Assembly (NCBI GenBank): GCA_963922205.1
Contig: CAWUHX010000298.1
Span: forward strand, 310,001-374,000
From: Romanomermis culicivorax
Lineage: Eukaryota; Nematoda; Enoplea; Mermithida; Mermithidae
Length of the DNA stretch: 64,000 nt
Reading direction: 5' to 3'
In this document: positions 12,101-25,108 of the stretch, one piece after another
Numbering within the stretch: position 1 is the stretch's first letter
Layout of the letters: each line of letters starts with the position of its first letter
Made by a program: the position numbers and the translations under genes
The notes under the pieces: model-generated
What the model saw: only the letters and a program-made list of their open reading frames with translations
Told to the model about the DNA's origin: nothing
Databases searched by the model: none

Positions 12101-15100
12101 CCGAAGGTAGCTGCTCTTTTTCGAACTGCTTGACTTTTTTGCCCGATCGGCATCGACGCTGACACAGCTGCGTCAAGTTTGATTGGAAAACGACGATCAT
12201 CGATCGCCGTCCGCTGCCGTCGCCGCGGCGGTCATCGCCATTGTTGCGATTGTTCGAAGTCGACGACGAACCGCCGTTAAAATTGGACGATGATTCAACG
12301 GTTGGAGTTGACGTCGTGGACTCGCTCAGCATGACGTCACAAATCACCGTGCACAGTTGAAAGGCGAGGAGCACGATGAAGGCGTAGCAAAAATAGTGGG
12401 CCAAATACCAATTCAAAGGAAAAACGAAGTAGTCTTCAGCGGTGCCGATTTCGTTGGCGAATTTGAACGGCCATCTATGGTAAAGTTACAAAAAGATGTT
12501 GCATGATGAGGAAGTTGCCTATTTCTCCACAGGTGTCAAGGTTGAGCTGTTGAAATTAAACCCGAGTTTTAAAAGGGATCCCCAATTAACATCTTTACAT
12601 TCCCAGGACACTAATTGGGCGCTATAGCCCATTTTATTTAGATAGACGAAGCATACACCAAGGTAGTATGTCCAATTTTATACACAATTTTCACTTGGTC
12701 GTAAACTTTATACTGTAGAAAAACGCTAAATTTTTTCATGAGAATTTGAAAGGCCAAATCATTGAAAAACATCATGTTTATCCACAGTCGATTTGGACAA
12801 AACTGCGATACCTGAGTGCTATACGAGAAATTTTACCACTTAACCAAGATATCCAAAGAAATTTTCAGCTGTTCTGTTTGCCACTCACTGACGAAAAAGT
12901 TGTTTCATTGATTACAGTAGTAAGCTTGCTAGTTTTTCCGAATTGAACTTCCTTTCATGAGATCATTGCATCAGTCATTTCAAAATTAGTGGAGTATAAT
13001 AAATAAATAGGACACTAATAAAGGACACAAGACACTAATTGTAGCCTAATGAATTGATTTTTCAGGTTTGAATTTTCTTTTGAATTTCTCTGCAATTTTT
13101 TCCTCAGAATTTAAAGTAAAGTTTACAGTAAAGAGAAAATTGTAACGGTACCCCCTGACTGTTTACTATACGTCAGTTCATCGAACCACAGAGTTAGTAT
13201 ACCAGATTTGACAGATCCTTTAGTTGCAAATGTTTTTACAAAAACTGCACGTCTAGGAAATTATTGAACATCTGCATGTGGAACGCCAGAAATGAATAAA
13301 ATCTGAAGGATGTAACGAATCAAAGTCACTCTATGAAAACTGACATCTCAGTGAGCTAGAAAAGCTTTAAACAACCGCTATAAATTTTTCTTATTGAATG
13401 AAAAAAAAATTGTCAATGATACTCGAATATAAACCCATGCTTTGTGAAATTGGCCAAAAGCCTAAACTTGTCGGCGATTCACTCAGCACTCAGATGTATA
13501 TTTGTACTGATAAATCACTTTTGCACGACGTTTTGATTGAACAAGCGACCGATCGCAATCCAAAAAATGGTGGCCAATGCAGAAACCAGTAAGCCCCAAT
13601 TGCACATGAATAAAACGAACTCGGGGTTTCGAAATTTTGTCATGCAGAAAGCGAACAAATGGACGACAAAGATCATGGAGCTGACGGCGGCTGCGAGAGC
13701 TAATACGGAAAGCCACAGGGGTGCGAAACAAACGCATTCGTTTTTGCTATAAACAGATTGGTGCTATATACACAATAGAGGCTACGAATTTTTGAATGCA
13801 GTATAAAAATTCTGTCAGTTTTCTGACGGGTTTCAGTCACAGCATATCTTTATTGACTGATTTCAATACAAGAAGTACGTTACTCTCTAATAAAATTAAC
13901 ATAAATGAACAAGAACAATATTTACCTTAGTTAGTTTAACTTAAGCTTAGGTTTAGGCTTGGGCTCAGGCCTAAACTTAGGCTTAGGGTCAGGCTTAGGC
14001 TTAGGCGGGCTATTTGTGATTTTTGGAGCGGAAGCAGATGATTTTAGTAAAAAATTTGGAAACAATTTGCATATTTTTCGTTAATAAAACCCCTGCGTAA
14101 TTATGCCTGAACTTGCTTTCCGCTGCTTTTTTGCATCTGGATGGATCGTTGCAGGTGAAAAGTTGTCGAAAAATATCTATTTTGCTGGCAAAATGACAAA
14201 TTATTTCACTTCAAATTTTCCACTATAGCTCTCACAACTTTGTAGAAAATCTCATAGGCTTTTCAACTCGATCTCCTATTGTAGCTACATAATATATTTA
14301 TTGCAATAAGTTCTCGAACCTGTATCTGCCAAAATTCGGTTATTTCTCTTGGGCAAATGTTCTACATATACAAGTTCGAAGTAATCCACACAAGCAGATG
14401 AGTCACGTTTAACATTTTCTAGTTCAGTACACTACTCTAGCACCCTAGCATTACCCCCGAGAAACAGATTTGTGAAAATCAAATGTTTATCAGTTAAATT
14501 TCTTACTATGATTTTACAAACTTACAACAGCTCCGCTGAAGCCAATGTGCCAAAACTGGCTATTTTCTTTCAGTTCTATATTTGGTATTCTGGTTTCATA
14601 AGTACTGAGTAACTCCTGTTGACTGGATGTGTAAAAACTGGCAAGTTCTTCCAATTCGATGCCTCACCTCACTATATCATCAGGAGCAGCAAATATGTAA
14701 AAGATTACAATTTATTTTACTTCAATGTGCGGCTGTAACTACGAGCATATAATTTTCAGTAACCTCCATGATTGGTCTCAGAATATACTACTGTCTTTAT
14801 AACTTTATAGTAACTTCATATAAACGCAAATTCGACGATTCTTCGTATTGTACTCTTTGGGATAGCTCCCACCAAAAACTGATCTGTCGAATATGATCAT
14901 CAATCTGTTCTGTAGCTTGATCATAATCTATAAAGTGGGCAGTTTCTTCCAATTCAATGCCCTAATCTGCTCCATACGTTCAGTATCCGCCAGAAGTGCA
15001 ATTCTACAAAGTGAAATGCGGAAATGACGATATTTCTCAGCTGACTTAATTACTGTTGGTTCATAGCTTAACAGGAACTCAATAAAGGCGGGTGCCTCAA

Positions 15101-15745
15101 AATTGACAAATTATTCAGGTTCAGTCCCACTGTAGGGATGCATGCAACACATCAAAAAATTTTCGAAAATTCATGTATACTTTCGATATTTTGTCAACAT
15201 TTAGCATGTTTTGGAACTTTAGGTGTGCTACTTCATACCAATCCCAGGACGGGGGGGGGGGGTATGTCGAAAATGAGTATTTCTTACAGCAATGTTTTAT
15301 TGTGCTTCATGACTCTAGAGATCTTAAATTCTTACTGTTGCTCGATAGCCAAGCACGTCAAAGCAAATTTCGTGGCGGGAAATTTGTCCAATGACGCATT
15401 CCAGTTGGCGTCGAAGCCGGCCAATTTTTCATCGAATTTCGTTTTTCGCAAACTATCTTCAACGGAGGGCTCTGCGCAAGTCAGACTTTTCCAACCGATC
15501 TCCAACTTTTGATCTTGGACGAGCATTGTTGGCGCTGTTACGCTAACGACGCCGGCAACCGTCGTAGCTGCGGTGGAATTATTGGTCGTCAGCGTCATTT
15601 TCGGGGACAGATACGGGGTGGTGGCACTACGTCGCAACGTCAAAGCGGAGTTCAAATTCAAAGGTTGTGGCCACAATATTAGGGCCAGGATGGTCACGGA
15701 AACGACACATTGGCAGAACGTGATCAAAAGGAAGCAAATTTGCAT
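9195..15745 (-). CDS. four-transmembrane (claudin/clarin-like layout) host protein, 4 exons
   Basis: Four exons join in phase: 15745-15336, 13746-13519, 12474-11918 and 9481-9195, giving 494 codons including stop. Every junction has GT-AG (donors GTAAG, GTGATT, GTGAGA; acceptors TTATAG, CCATAG, CCTTAG) and the phases agree. Exon 1 holds the ATG and the first hydrophobic segment (near residues 4-25), then a ~110-residue extracellular loop with a GWKSLTC motif and a second Cys. Exon 2 encodes two more membrane segments (LALAAAVSSMIFVVHLFAFC and the one around LLVSALATIFWIAIGRLF). Exon 3 opens with a short loop, has the fourth segment (CYAFIVLLAFQLCTVICDVM), then a long low-complexity Ser/Asn/Gln/Pro tail that continues in exon 4. 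The topology fits claudin/PMP22/clarin-type tetraspans; the exact family is not established. Introns 1 and 3 contain repeats and MITEs. Confidence 0.72.
10494..11867. mobile_element. MITE-like element(s) with palindromic GAGCTC core, in intron 3
   Basis: Ends are inverted: CTGGGGCTGGTTGCAATA at 10494 and TATTGCAACCGGCCCCAG ending at 11867. Both ends carry ATCGCGAGCTCG/TTTAAGTCCGAGCTCG palindromic blocks (10525-10670 and 11700-11850). A fragment related to the MITE at 20015-20270 is nested near 10970-11040. It could be one 1.37-kb element or two short relatives; no clean target duplication is seen. It lies wholly inside intron 3 of the tetraspan gene. Confidence 0.5.
13941..14006 (+). repeat. 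interstitial TTAGGC telomere-type repeat, 11 units
   Basis: Eleven consecutive hexamers in register: four exact TTAGGC, the rest one or two changes away (TTAAGC, TTAGGT, TTGGGC, TCAGGC, CTAAAC, TTAGGG). It lies in intron 1 of the tetraspan gene, so it is an interstitial relic and not a chromosome end. TTAGGC is the standard nematode telomere unit. Confidence 0.85.
15251..15262 (+). repeat. G12 homopolymer
   Basis: Twelve G in a row just inside intron 1, about 70 bp after the donor on the minus strand (C12 in the transcript). Confidence 0.9.
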
Positions 15746-17699
15746 GGTTGTTGTGGGTTAGTAAAACGCAACGGAGAACTCGGGAAAATCCGACCGCTCG
15801 TCAGACTTGAGAAAATTACGAATGAAATTTTGGTGTAACCGGCATTACACCGCATCAAACATTGCCATACACGATAAGGATATTGCACAGAATACCTCAA
15901 TCTGCCGAAAAGGAACGTTTATACTTGACGGATATCTTTCACGGACCCGTGACCGAGACCCATTTAGCCAATCAATGTTGACCACCTGGCCACGGCCATT
16001 TTTGACGGATGCTTGACGGATCATGTCTTATCCCTGTTTGAAATGGATATTGTCATAGATTTTCAATCTTTTTTTAATCATTTTTTAAAATTTAATTTAA
16101 AAATTTTTTGACAGTTTTCCTTTTTTATTGTTTTTATTGTTGTATACTTATTTTTGATGGTTTTTTATTTTTTCGGATTTAATAAATTCAAATTTAAAAA
16201 TTTAAATTTTAATTCAGAAATTTTGAATTTTTAAAATTTTTTTAAATAAGAAAAAATTTAAGTTTTCCAATTTAAAAAAATTTTTCGTTAAATTAAAAAA
16301 AAAGTTTAATTTTTTAAACGTTTGTAGATTCAAGTTTTTAAAATTTTTGTAAATTTAAGTTCAAAAAGTTTTAATTTCAAAAAAATTCAATAAGTTCAAA
16401 AATTTCGAAAATTGTTAATTCACAAAAAATTTATGTTTTAAAATTTTTTTAAATCTTTTTTAAATTCAATCGTCAAAACGAAAAATATATTTCAAGACTG
16501 ATTCTACAATTCCAAACCATCACTCCTAAACTGAATTTTCTCAGTGTATATCATTAAACAGGCATTTAAATAACATATTGTGGCTTTTAAAACAAGTTTC
16601 AATCGATTTGGGGCAGACACCAGTTTAAAACAGAAGAAAACTGACTGTAGGCAATCGTGACGAGAATTGGCAGACGTTTAGAAAATTTTCTAAACATCTG
16701 AAATATACTTTCCATGAAGGATCAATTATAATTTCTTTGCGTTTTTACTTCGCCGGAATCATGTGACCATATTGATTGGTTCCAGAGATCCGTTACGGAT
16801 CCGTATCAGGTTTTCAGCTAACCTTACCTAATCCACACCCTGTGAAATCTTGAAGATTTTTGGCCCCATTTGTTTCATTACAGGGTTTTCTTGATCCTGT
16901 AAAAAACAGTAAAATTATCAGAAAAACGTGCACGAGTAAAAGATTCAATGTTCTTGGAAAAGCAATAGACAATTGAAAAAGTCAATGAATTGAAAATATT
17001 GCTCGTATGAGTAAAAGACATACAGAATTAAGGAAAATGATAAAAACGAAAAAAATGAAAATGAAAAATGACGGTAAGTTTTCTTTCCTTACAAGAATTA
17101 TTGGAAAAAAACAGCTAATCATTTATTTTGAAATGATCGTTGCAGCTATCACATTGAAGTAATTTCAATACGAAAAATTATTAAATCTTATTACTGTAAT
17201 GAATGATGAAAATTTCTAGTCCCTCAGCGCTATGTAGATCAATTGGAAGTCTCCTCCCATAACATCGTTATATAGTCAAAATTTGTCGGATAACATTCTA
17301 GTGTCGAAGGAAGCCCTATCCAAATCGAAAAGAATAACCATGGTGGTTATTCCCTGTTTTTGGCCTTCCCATTGTCATGAAGAAATTTAGCGTTTTTCTA
17401 CAGTATAAAGCTTTTTGCTATCTGCAGACAGCTTTTCAAATTAAATTTTTCTTATTCGTCGCTACGTCTATCATTTCAAAAGGTAAACGGGCAATATTGG
17501 AACAGAAGCACTTCTACGCTAAAAGGAGTGAATTTCTGCTTGAGTGAGGATAAGTCAAAATTTGGTTTTTTCTCGTTTTGACATGTATTGAACAGCGTGG
17601 CCTTCGAGTTTCGCTTTGAAGTTGGAGAGATTCTGCTCCCGTTTTCTCGTTTGTGCGGATTTGCGTTTTTTCTTGTGTATTTTTATAACTCAACTTTAA
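15746..17699. other. no gene seen; AT-rich low-complexity block 16060-16490
   Basis: Upstream of the tetraspan gene. 16060-16490 is almost pure A/T with many AATTTAAA/AAATTTTT strings. The rest shows no supported frame. Confidence 0.5.
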
Positions 17700-17930
17700 T
17701 CAACTTTGTGCAATGAGATTGGTGTCCATTCTGTCGTCAGCATCGCTGATTAGTCGTAGCAGCCCGGCACTCACGCTATTCCTCATGATTGCTCCTAACC
17801 CTTCCGTCTGCAACGACCGGTAGACAAATGCCTTTGCTCCAGGGTCGGCCAGTTTAGTTCGTATGCAGGCGTAGTGCAGCGTTTTCCTGCGGATTTCGAA
17901 TCCTGGGCAAGTCTCCAGCTCGGCAGATAT
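17700..17930 (-). CDS. possible 3' exon, unidentified
   Basis: On the minus strand a T-run acceptor (TTTTTTTGAG at 17931-17940) precedes 76 open codons ending in TGA at 17700-17702. The stretch is much richer in G+C than its surroundings and codons look biased as in coding DNA. No family is recognised. An ORF in a different frame of the same stretch is longer with its own ATG but less protein-like. It could be a host gene fragment; the upstream exons were not found. Confidence 0.3.
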   Translation of the reverse strand: MSAELETCPGFEIRRKTLHYACIRTKLADPGAKAFVYRSLQTEGLGAIMRNSVSAGLLRLISDADDRMDTNLIAQS

Positions 17931-19533
17931 CTCAAAAAAATAAAATTTCTCAAGTTCATAGGCAATTCGTGAGAAACAGTGAGCAATCGAAGTTTAGATT
18001 CTAGTTATATTGTCAAGAAAAACAAAAGTACTAATTTACAACAATCAATATGAAGCGAACAATGCTGATTTCCTGAGCCGTGTTATCCCTCGACGACTTC
18101 CTTAGGAAAATACGATCCAAAAAAACAGTTAACATCTTGCCAGATGATGCAGAACTTTGAGACTCTTTGTGACTGAAGGATGACGAAAAAAATGACATTT
18201 CATGATTTACAAATCCCCATCAGCTCATCCTTAGTTGAGATGTTATTCATGGAAAGATGCAGATAAATCAGAAATCATTTCAATAATAGACTGTAAGAAT
18301 ATGTTTCATTTCACGGACATAACTGTGCCCAGTTGGACAAGCACGCCTTTCACGAAGGAGATCCCTTCAGCCAAGTTCAGACCTGAATAAGTCCTACCGG
18401 ACAATAGCTCTGTTTACACAAGATCTTTGAAACCTGCATCCAATGTGGGAAATCGAAATTCGAATCAGAAAAACTCATGGGGCCGATCTGGTTGAAGTGG
18501 GTGTTTGTGCAACCGGGCCTTGGACACTGTTTCCAGGGAGCAACCGATAGTCTGTTTTTAAAATGCTTGTAAATTAAAAAAGGACAAAATTAATTACCTA
18601 TTTTCGAAGTCATTCATTTGTAGAAGATTTAAACATAGAATTTTCTACAAAATTCGTTGCCGAGTTGACTGAGAAATTTGTGGATTTATGGGTGTGTAGC
18701 TTTGCAGAAAAATAACAAGAAAAAAAACAGTACGCTTTCGGTTTTGAGAAAAATAGGCTACATGTTTTTTGTTTCTGAACACGGTAAATTTGACATGAAT
18801 CGGTATTCTCGCCAATATCTAGAAATTCGATAAGATGATGTACACTTCTGACGGGGTTACGAGCACATTAGGTTAAAGTTAGAATTGAAGTCACGGCACC
18901 ACCATCATGTACAACAATCCACTCGAGGTACCACAGGCATCCATATTTTTTAAAGCAGGAATATGAAGTAAACTTTTTTGGGTATATTCATCCGGAAATA
19001 AACTTCACAGAGCCATTTTAAACAGTTTTCTGGATTAAACCTTTTGGTTTCGGGTAATGTATGAAACTTTCAAGAGCTGATTGGAAATTCATTGTCGTGG
19101 AAATTCAGTGCAAACCGACCTACATGGGCGATAAGTGACTTCTGCTATATACTTTATACTGGTGAAACCTATGTATGACTTGCAGGCATAATTGCAGTTT
19201 GGCGGACCCGTACTTTCTACACACAAGCTAAGTATAGGAGGGTCCGCCAAACTGCAATTATGCCGACTTGCATATGGTTTAAATATCCATCCACACACAT
19301 CAAGTCCGATCCTCAACAGTTTTTGTTTACTGGACACGTATGGTTAGCATTCGCCACAAACCCTAAAGTTTATCGGTTAATCTCCTGGGATGTGCATACT
19401 TTGGGCTCTGTTCCGCTAGTTTCAGTAGTTCTTGCTTCCTCAGTGGGTCGCGGGACCGCGGCAGCGCGCTTGGTTGCGACTTCTGAACGTCTTTTTGCCC
19501 ACAGCCTGCATCTTCAATGGCTGCTTGTTTTCA
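17931..19533. other. no gene seen
   Basis: A truncated MITE-like copy (ATAGTCTGTTTTTAAAATGC near 18547) and an inverted pair (GGACCCGTACTTTCTACACA... / ...AGTATAGGAGGGTCCGCC) at 19195-19262 that could form a hairpin. No supported frame. Confidence 0.4.
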
Positions 19534-19692
19534 TCACTGCCCTCGGCTGTCTTTTCGATGGCTCTTGACTGCGCTTGATTTTGCTTGGCCGACGATTCTA
19601 ATTCTAGTAAACGTACGGAAATCTCGAATCGTCGAGTGTTGCTGAAACTCCCTCACCAGCAGCAATCTAAGCAGGGACATTAGATTTTCCAT
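19534..19692 (-). CDS. weak exon candidate, unidentified
   Basis: After an acceptor-like GCAG, 52 codons are open on the minus strand to TGA at 19534-19536, starting with Met. The Leu/Arg-rich content looks possible for protein. A second frame over 19440-19620 is also open, so the true frame and the splice pattern are undecided. Included only because base composition differs from flanks. Confidence 0.2.
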   Translation of the reverse strand: MENLMSLLRLLLVREFQQHSTIRDFRTFTRIRIVGQAKSSAVKSHRKDSRGQ

Positions 19693-20014
19693 CTGCTTCG
19701 AAAATCAAATAAGGAAAGAGCTTAAATTTTTTTTCCCATTTTCCCAAAATCTTTTTTCGGTTAGACCTGCTCATAGATGCTATATTCAAGTGTTTTCGAG
19801 CCTATTCAAACATTCTGATATCTCTAGAGCTTTTTAATTAATCAAAAAAAAGGATGAATGAATGATTAAAAAATAGAAATTTTCGAGTTTGAAGTTCAAT
19901 TTCGTCAAGCATAGTTGTATAATTTTTAAGCAAACAATCAGGGCACAATGACCTTAAATTAAAAGATAAATCGACTGTGAAAGTCCTTTTGATCTTAAGT
20001 GAAAACCCAAGTAA

Positions 20015-20270
20015 CAGGGGCCGATTTCATCAAAGGAATCTAAACTCCAGCTGAGCTGCAGCTTAAGGTGTAGCTTAAGTGTATATGTTGTACCATTGTC
20101 GTTAAGCTGCAGCTCAACGGTAGCTTAACTCATACACACAAAACATATCGAGAAAGTTAAGCTGCAGCTGAGCTACGGCTTAACGGCAATGTTGTAACGT
20201 ATAGAGTTAAGCTACAGCTTAAGCTGCAACTTAGCCGGAGATTAAGTCTCTTTGATGAAACCGGCCCCAG
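20015..20270. mobile_element. 256-bp MITE
   Basis: Inverted ends CAGGGGCCGATTTCATCAAA and TTTGATGAAACCGGCCCCAG; the inside is built of repeated AGCTGCAGCTTAA/AAGCTGCAGCTCA palindromic modules. Related fragment at about 10970-11040. Superfamily not determined. Confidence 0.65.
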
Positions 20271-23200
20271 AATTTTATGGGTATTGACATTCGGGACAAC
20301 TAGAAAGTTAATTTTTTCAAATTTAAAGAAATAGGTTCGAATTTTCTGTTCAAAAATTGTACTCTCCCTTTCGTCATTTAGACCCACTCGTGCCCCAAAA
20401 TCCATATGTCACTTCAATGTTTACACTGGCACACCAATGCAGTAAAGATGAATATTCCCGTATCAAAACGATTTGTGAAAATCTAGCGCCTGCGCAGCTC
20501 ACAGTCCACATGCATGACGAGCAGTCAGTAGATTTTTTGTCGGTGGAAAATCCATTCGGCATCAACAATTCAGACTAAGTCGAACTCCTAATTCTGAATT
20601 CTGCGCCAATTGTCAAAGGATGAAGCGCTCAACTATATCGAGGATGCTGGCAGCTACGATATTGTGAAATAAGTCGTCTTATTCTACTAAGCCTGCGAAT
20701 CCGACCAGGAATCAGTAATTTTCACACTCTGACACCATGACCGGATGAGGACATGACTAAGTTTATAACTAAAATTATGACTTATGTGCATTTGTTGGAA
20801 GTGACAGTTGAATTTTGACAAAAAATTATCATCAAAACAAGTTTAGAAAAAATGTCGCATATATATCAGCTGACTTTTAGCATATTTACTACACGTTTTC
20901 GAATGTGAGCAAACTTACACATACTTTTACAAGCGTAGAAAGGTTCTATGTATCTTCATATGAGTTGGGCACCAAACATCACCCGATGATTGTCAATAAA
21001 ATTGAAGAAACTGATCACCACCATCCCAAAAATCAGAGCTATTCGGAGAGCCACGACTGTTCTGACTATTGAAACAACTGTAGGAAGTCACACAGTAAAG
21101 ACAGGTCAGGCAGAGACCATACGAGCCCCGCCTCACCTACCTGGCCATCCCACCAAGTGACTTTTTATGAAATAGAAAGTCACTGGAGTTGATGTATAGG
21201 CTTCAACCAACATTCACGCTAAGGTTTGCCTATTGAGGTGATATTTCTTCCCCGCCAGTCTGTGCTCAAATCAAAGTCACACATAGTGACCTCATAAGTG
21301 AACACGGTTGTGCATGATGCATCTGCATTTGGCTCACATCTGGCAAAATGTGTAATGTTAGAAGACAACCCCAATCAATGAATCATTGGTGCAGACTTCT
21401 TGTCACATCCGAACATCCCCGCCATCATCAATTTTGCCAACCTTGAAATTGGTGGCATCTGCAAATCGCTGGAAACTAATCGCACGCCAACAATAAATAA
21501 AGCACTCCATGTCAGCCTTGTTACCGATGCAATTGATAAAGTACCTGATGTTCTTATGCTGCCTCGACTGAAGATGAAAAAATGGTTCTCACTATTACAG
21601 TACCTTTCGCGGAAAAGACCATCCCTTATCTTCTGATAGTGAAGATCAATCAGAGGATGCTGCATTGCAGGCTTCAGGTGATTCCATTGACTCATGCCTC
21701 AACACTAACTACCCCAATGACTTCATTTACACAGACTTTATCGACGACTTTGTGGTAATGGTGCCTGGCTGCAACAACACAATCAAAGCAATCCAGTTCA
21801 ACCAGTAAATGCAGTTACTTTAGGTGGTTTAATGAAAAATACACTTTTCGTGCATCACGAACCCACTCAAAAGGCTGCAGAGAAGATTCTAAATTCCTTC
21901 TATCAACACTGGTACCCTTTGCAGTGGCGGACAGAGATGGAAATCAACAACAGAGTATTGTACTGAAATAGGAAATTCCCTCCTGGTTTTTTCCTCCTCC
22001 TACCTCCACACTAGATTGAAAATTTTGGTTCTAAATCTTCAATCTCCGTACATATTTCATTTTGTACATTGTAAATACATTTTTAAATTCTTTCACTGGG
22101 ATTTTGGGGCAGAAAGGTGGGTTATTTGAGTATATTTTTCTTAAAGTTGCGGCTAGCTTCTGGCTAGCATAAGCTACACTGTCTTCACAATACATTTACT
22201 TATGCCGCCTACATTAGTGCCCTTTCTGACAGCATTTTTGTGCTTCCTCAGAAGCTGGTAAGTTTTCAAAAATGTGGGGCGATCTATCCTGTTTTCATTA
22301 TTTCACTGTTCTTTTACCCTTTTCTCACAAAATTACCAATTTTTCTCTGTTACTTATTCAAATAGCATATGTCTGACAGTCTTTCTTCAAAGTCTTATTC
22401 ACAATTTTTTACTATATTTCTCTCAGAATACTTCATTTTATTTTGGTTCCCATTGCCCTCAAACATTTTTTTACACAAATTTATGCACTTTTAGCAACAT
22501 TTGGTACTACAAGTTGGGACAGACAAAGACTTTTAACCGAGCTTTTTGGTTCATTTTTGAAATTCTGGAGGTGCCTACTCCACAACAGAGTAAGTGCTTG
22601 CGAATAGCCATCCCAAGTGACCTACAATATTTTCGCACTTATTTAAATTTTTGAGAAAGATGTTTTTGGTGTAAAATTCAACAATGCATGACAGTTGGTC
22701 ATAGACGCAACTTTCAATTTAAATTTTTGGAAGAACTAGCGGTACTTGGTACCTTATGGCCCATCAAATTTTTTCCAAGTTTTTTATACATAGGTATATA
22801 AGTCTAAGCCGAAGGCTAAGCCTGAACCTAGTGTGTGTAAACCGCGTAAAAAAAGAAATTTAATGGGTTTGATGGGCCATAAAGTGCATATGTTTTTAAG
22901 GTCATTGGTGCACTCGCACCTGAGAAGTTTACAGCACTCTGACGGTAGAAACAGTGGCACCAGTATTTTCTTTTTATCCTCAGAAGCAGCCCCAGCATGA
23001 AGCATTCACTATTCCTGGGTACAGTCATTCAACTGCGCATCCATGTCGCTGCATCTGGGGTGACCTTATCAGGTCAATTGAACCAGTTCACAATGTTCAA
23101 AGAATTGCGCCATTCACCACTTTCTAGGATGTGTGAATGATCAATTTGAAAGTTCGAGAACCAAAATGTCCTGCAAAACGCAAATTGAAGAAAGCCCCAG

Positions 23201-24661
23201 GTCGTGATAGGGAAGCATGCAGTCTCTACTACGCCTAAGTTGACACTGTCGAGCAATTCGAATCAACGTCAACATCAACACCAACTTTTTCATGTGATTG
23301 TTGTAAAAAATTGTACTACTATGTTGCTTTATTGTTTGTACAAACTTAAAATTTCAATATAAGCATATCGTGGCTCGCATTGGATTTTGTTTGTTACTTG
23401 TTTGTCTGTTATTTTAGTTACACTGTAATCTTTTTATTTAATAGTGAACAGCTACAACAGACTGGCCCCAGACCAATGCGGCCCTCCACTCGCAGTACAA
23501 CAAAGGTCCGTGGATCTTAGAGTTTTGGATTGCCTTTCTAGCTTATGCTGGTACTTTTCACAATGCGGCTATGGTTCAGTAAAAATTTGCTTGAAAACTT
23601 TTGTCGCTTTTTGGCTGGGTCACCCACATCTGGAACAAGTTTGTGATGGTAACTCCGTGAAGTAATTGATAGTGTAAGCAACAACCCGCATTTCTTCGAG
23701 CCTATTTTCATAGGTTGGGGACCCTTTTATCGCTTAACTTGATCTGTATAAAGGAGGGAGGGGTGTTGTGGAATGATTTTAAATGTGTTGATGAATTTAC
23801 TTTGAGAATTCTTGAGACTGTGGAACTTTGGGACTGTGGAACAGATCGATTTTTCATTGTTTACTGTAGTGTGTTTGGTTTTTATTACTAGTGTGAATGT
23901 GTTTTTATCTAATTATTATCTTGGAATTATTGCTTGCTTTATACCTGCATTTTTTCTAATGTTTTCTTGACATTTTCCAAGGACGATTGTTTGTATGATA
24001 GTTGTAAACAGTAAATAAAGTTAATTAGACAGATTAACCATCAAATTTTCAGTGTAGTCAAAAGCCCTTTGGGCAAACATCAAGCCAGAGGATTTGTGAC
24101 TAGTTTCAGATAAGATTTTGTAACGTACAGTAAATAAATATCTGACTAGAAACTGATTTTAAATATATGTACTTATTTAAACCATATGGGCTTCTACGTA
24201 GACCCCCAAGTTTAGCCTGGCTTTTTTCCTAGTCCCCTGCCCGACCACTTATGGGCTGGATCATGGGCGACCCACGCAGGACCCTACCACAGACCCATAA
24301 TAGAGGATAACTCTTCCCTATGCTTAATCATTGCGAATCAGACTCCCAGCAAGAACGTCATATTTGAGTACATCCTTTGCCCTACTCTTAACCATTATAC
24401 TTCAAGTCTATCCTAACCATTTCATCTCGGACTTCCAGCCCTTTCGGGTCCTACAGACCCAGAGTTGAGTACAATTCATGCCTGTGCTTAACTATTGCAC
24501 TCCGGACTCTCAGAGCATTTCACAGATCCCACGGCTGAAGATAACTCTATGCCCTCACGTACCTTGACATGGGCATGTCTAGACACGCCCACATGATGGC
24601 GCTATGTTATAACATATGTCTATGCTATAACATTGTCGCGCAGAGGGCTAGGGCTTGTTAT
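20271..24661. other. no intact gene; degraded sequence
   Basis: Short frames are scattered and broken. 21375-21960 has several adjacent open stretches in shifting frames that may be an old mobile-element relic. 22270-22650 is a T-rich frame without protein character. 24220-24560 shows loosely repeated segments (CTTAACTATTGCACTCCGGA type) of about 85-90 bp. Nothing can be named. Confidence 0.45.
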
Positions 24662-24910
24662 TATAGTCTGTTTTTTATAAAATGCTTCCAAATAATGAAT
24701 CTGGAAAGCAAGTACTATTTTATATATTCAGCATTTTCTACCAAGTCGTACGTCATATGGAGCTTAAATTTAGTGACGACACTCAACTAACACTTGAAAA
24801 ATTTTTGAGTCAAAAAATTTAGAGAAAAAGCTTCATATGCAGGATTTTCAAGTCATCTAATACTTGTGTCATTTTTCATTTTAGCAGCATTTTATAAAAA
24901 GCAGACTATA
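24662..24910. mobile_element. 249-bp MITE with 25-bp inverted ends
   Basis: Left end TATAGTCTGTTTTTTATAAA matches the complement of the right end (TTTATAAAAAGCAGACTATA at 24891-24910) with one or two changes. Ends with TA suggest a Tc1/mariner-type MITE. Partial relatives near 8838 and 18547. Confidence 0.65.
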
Positions 24911-25108
24911 GTCCATTATTGAGTCATCAGCTATGCTCCATTTATTTTTGAAGTGATCGATCCTATAATAAGTTCAATACAGAAAAAACTGATAAGCTTT
25001 TTACTGTAATCAAAGAAAAACTTTTTCCGTCAGTGAGCAGCAAACAACAGCCTGAAAATTTCCTTCAATAACCTGGTTAGATGGTCGAAAGTTCTCAAGT
25101 AGCACTTA

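Noticed and set aside
13483-13737. 84-codon minus-strand ORF with ATG
   Set aside because: Another frame of the same DNA gives two membrane helices and splices in phase with exons on both sides; that frame is the real exon 2.
13941-14006. Real telomere or chromosome end
   Set aside because: Only 66 bp, degenerate, with coding exons on both sides.
22274-22654. 126-codon ORF as a membrane protein
   Set aside because: Phe/Ser-rich by T-rich composition; no splice sites, motif or base-composition change.
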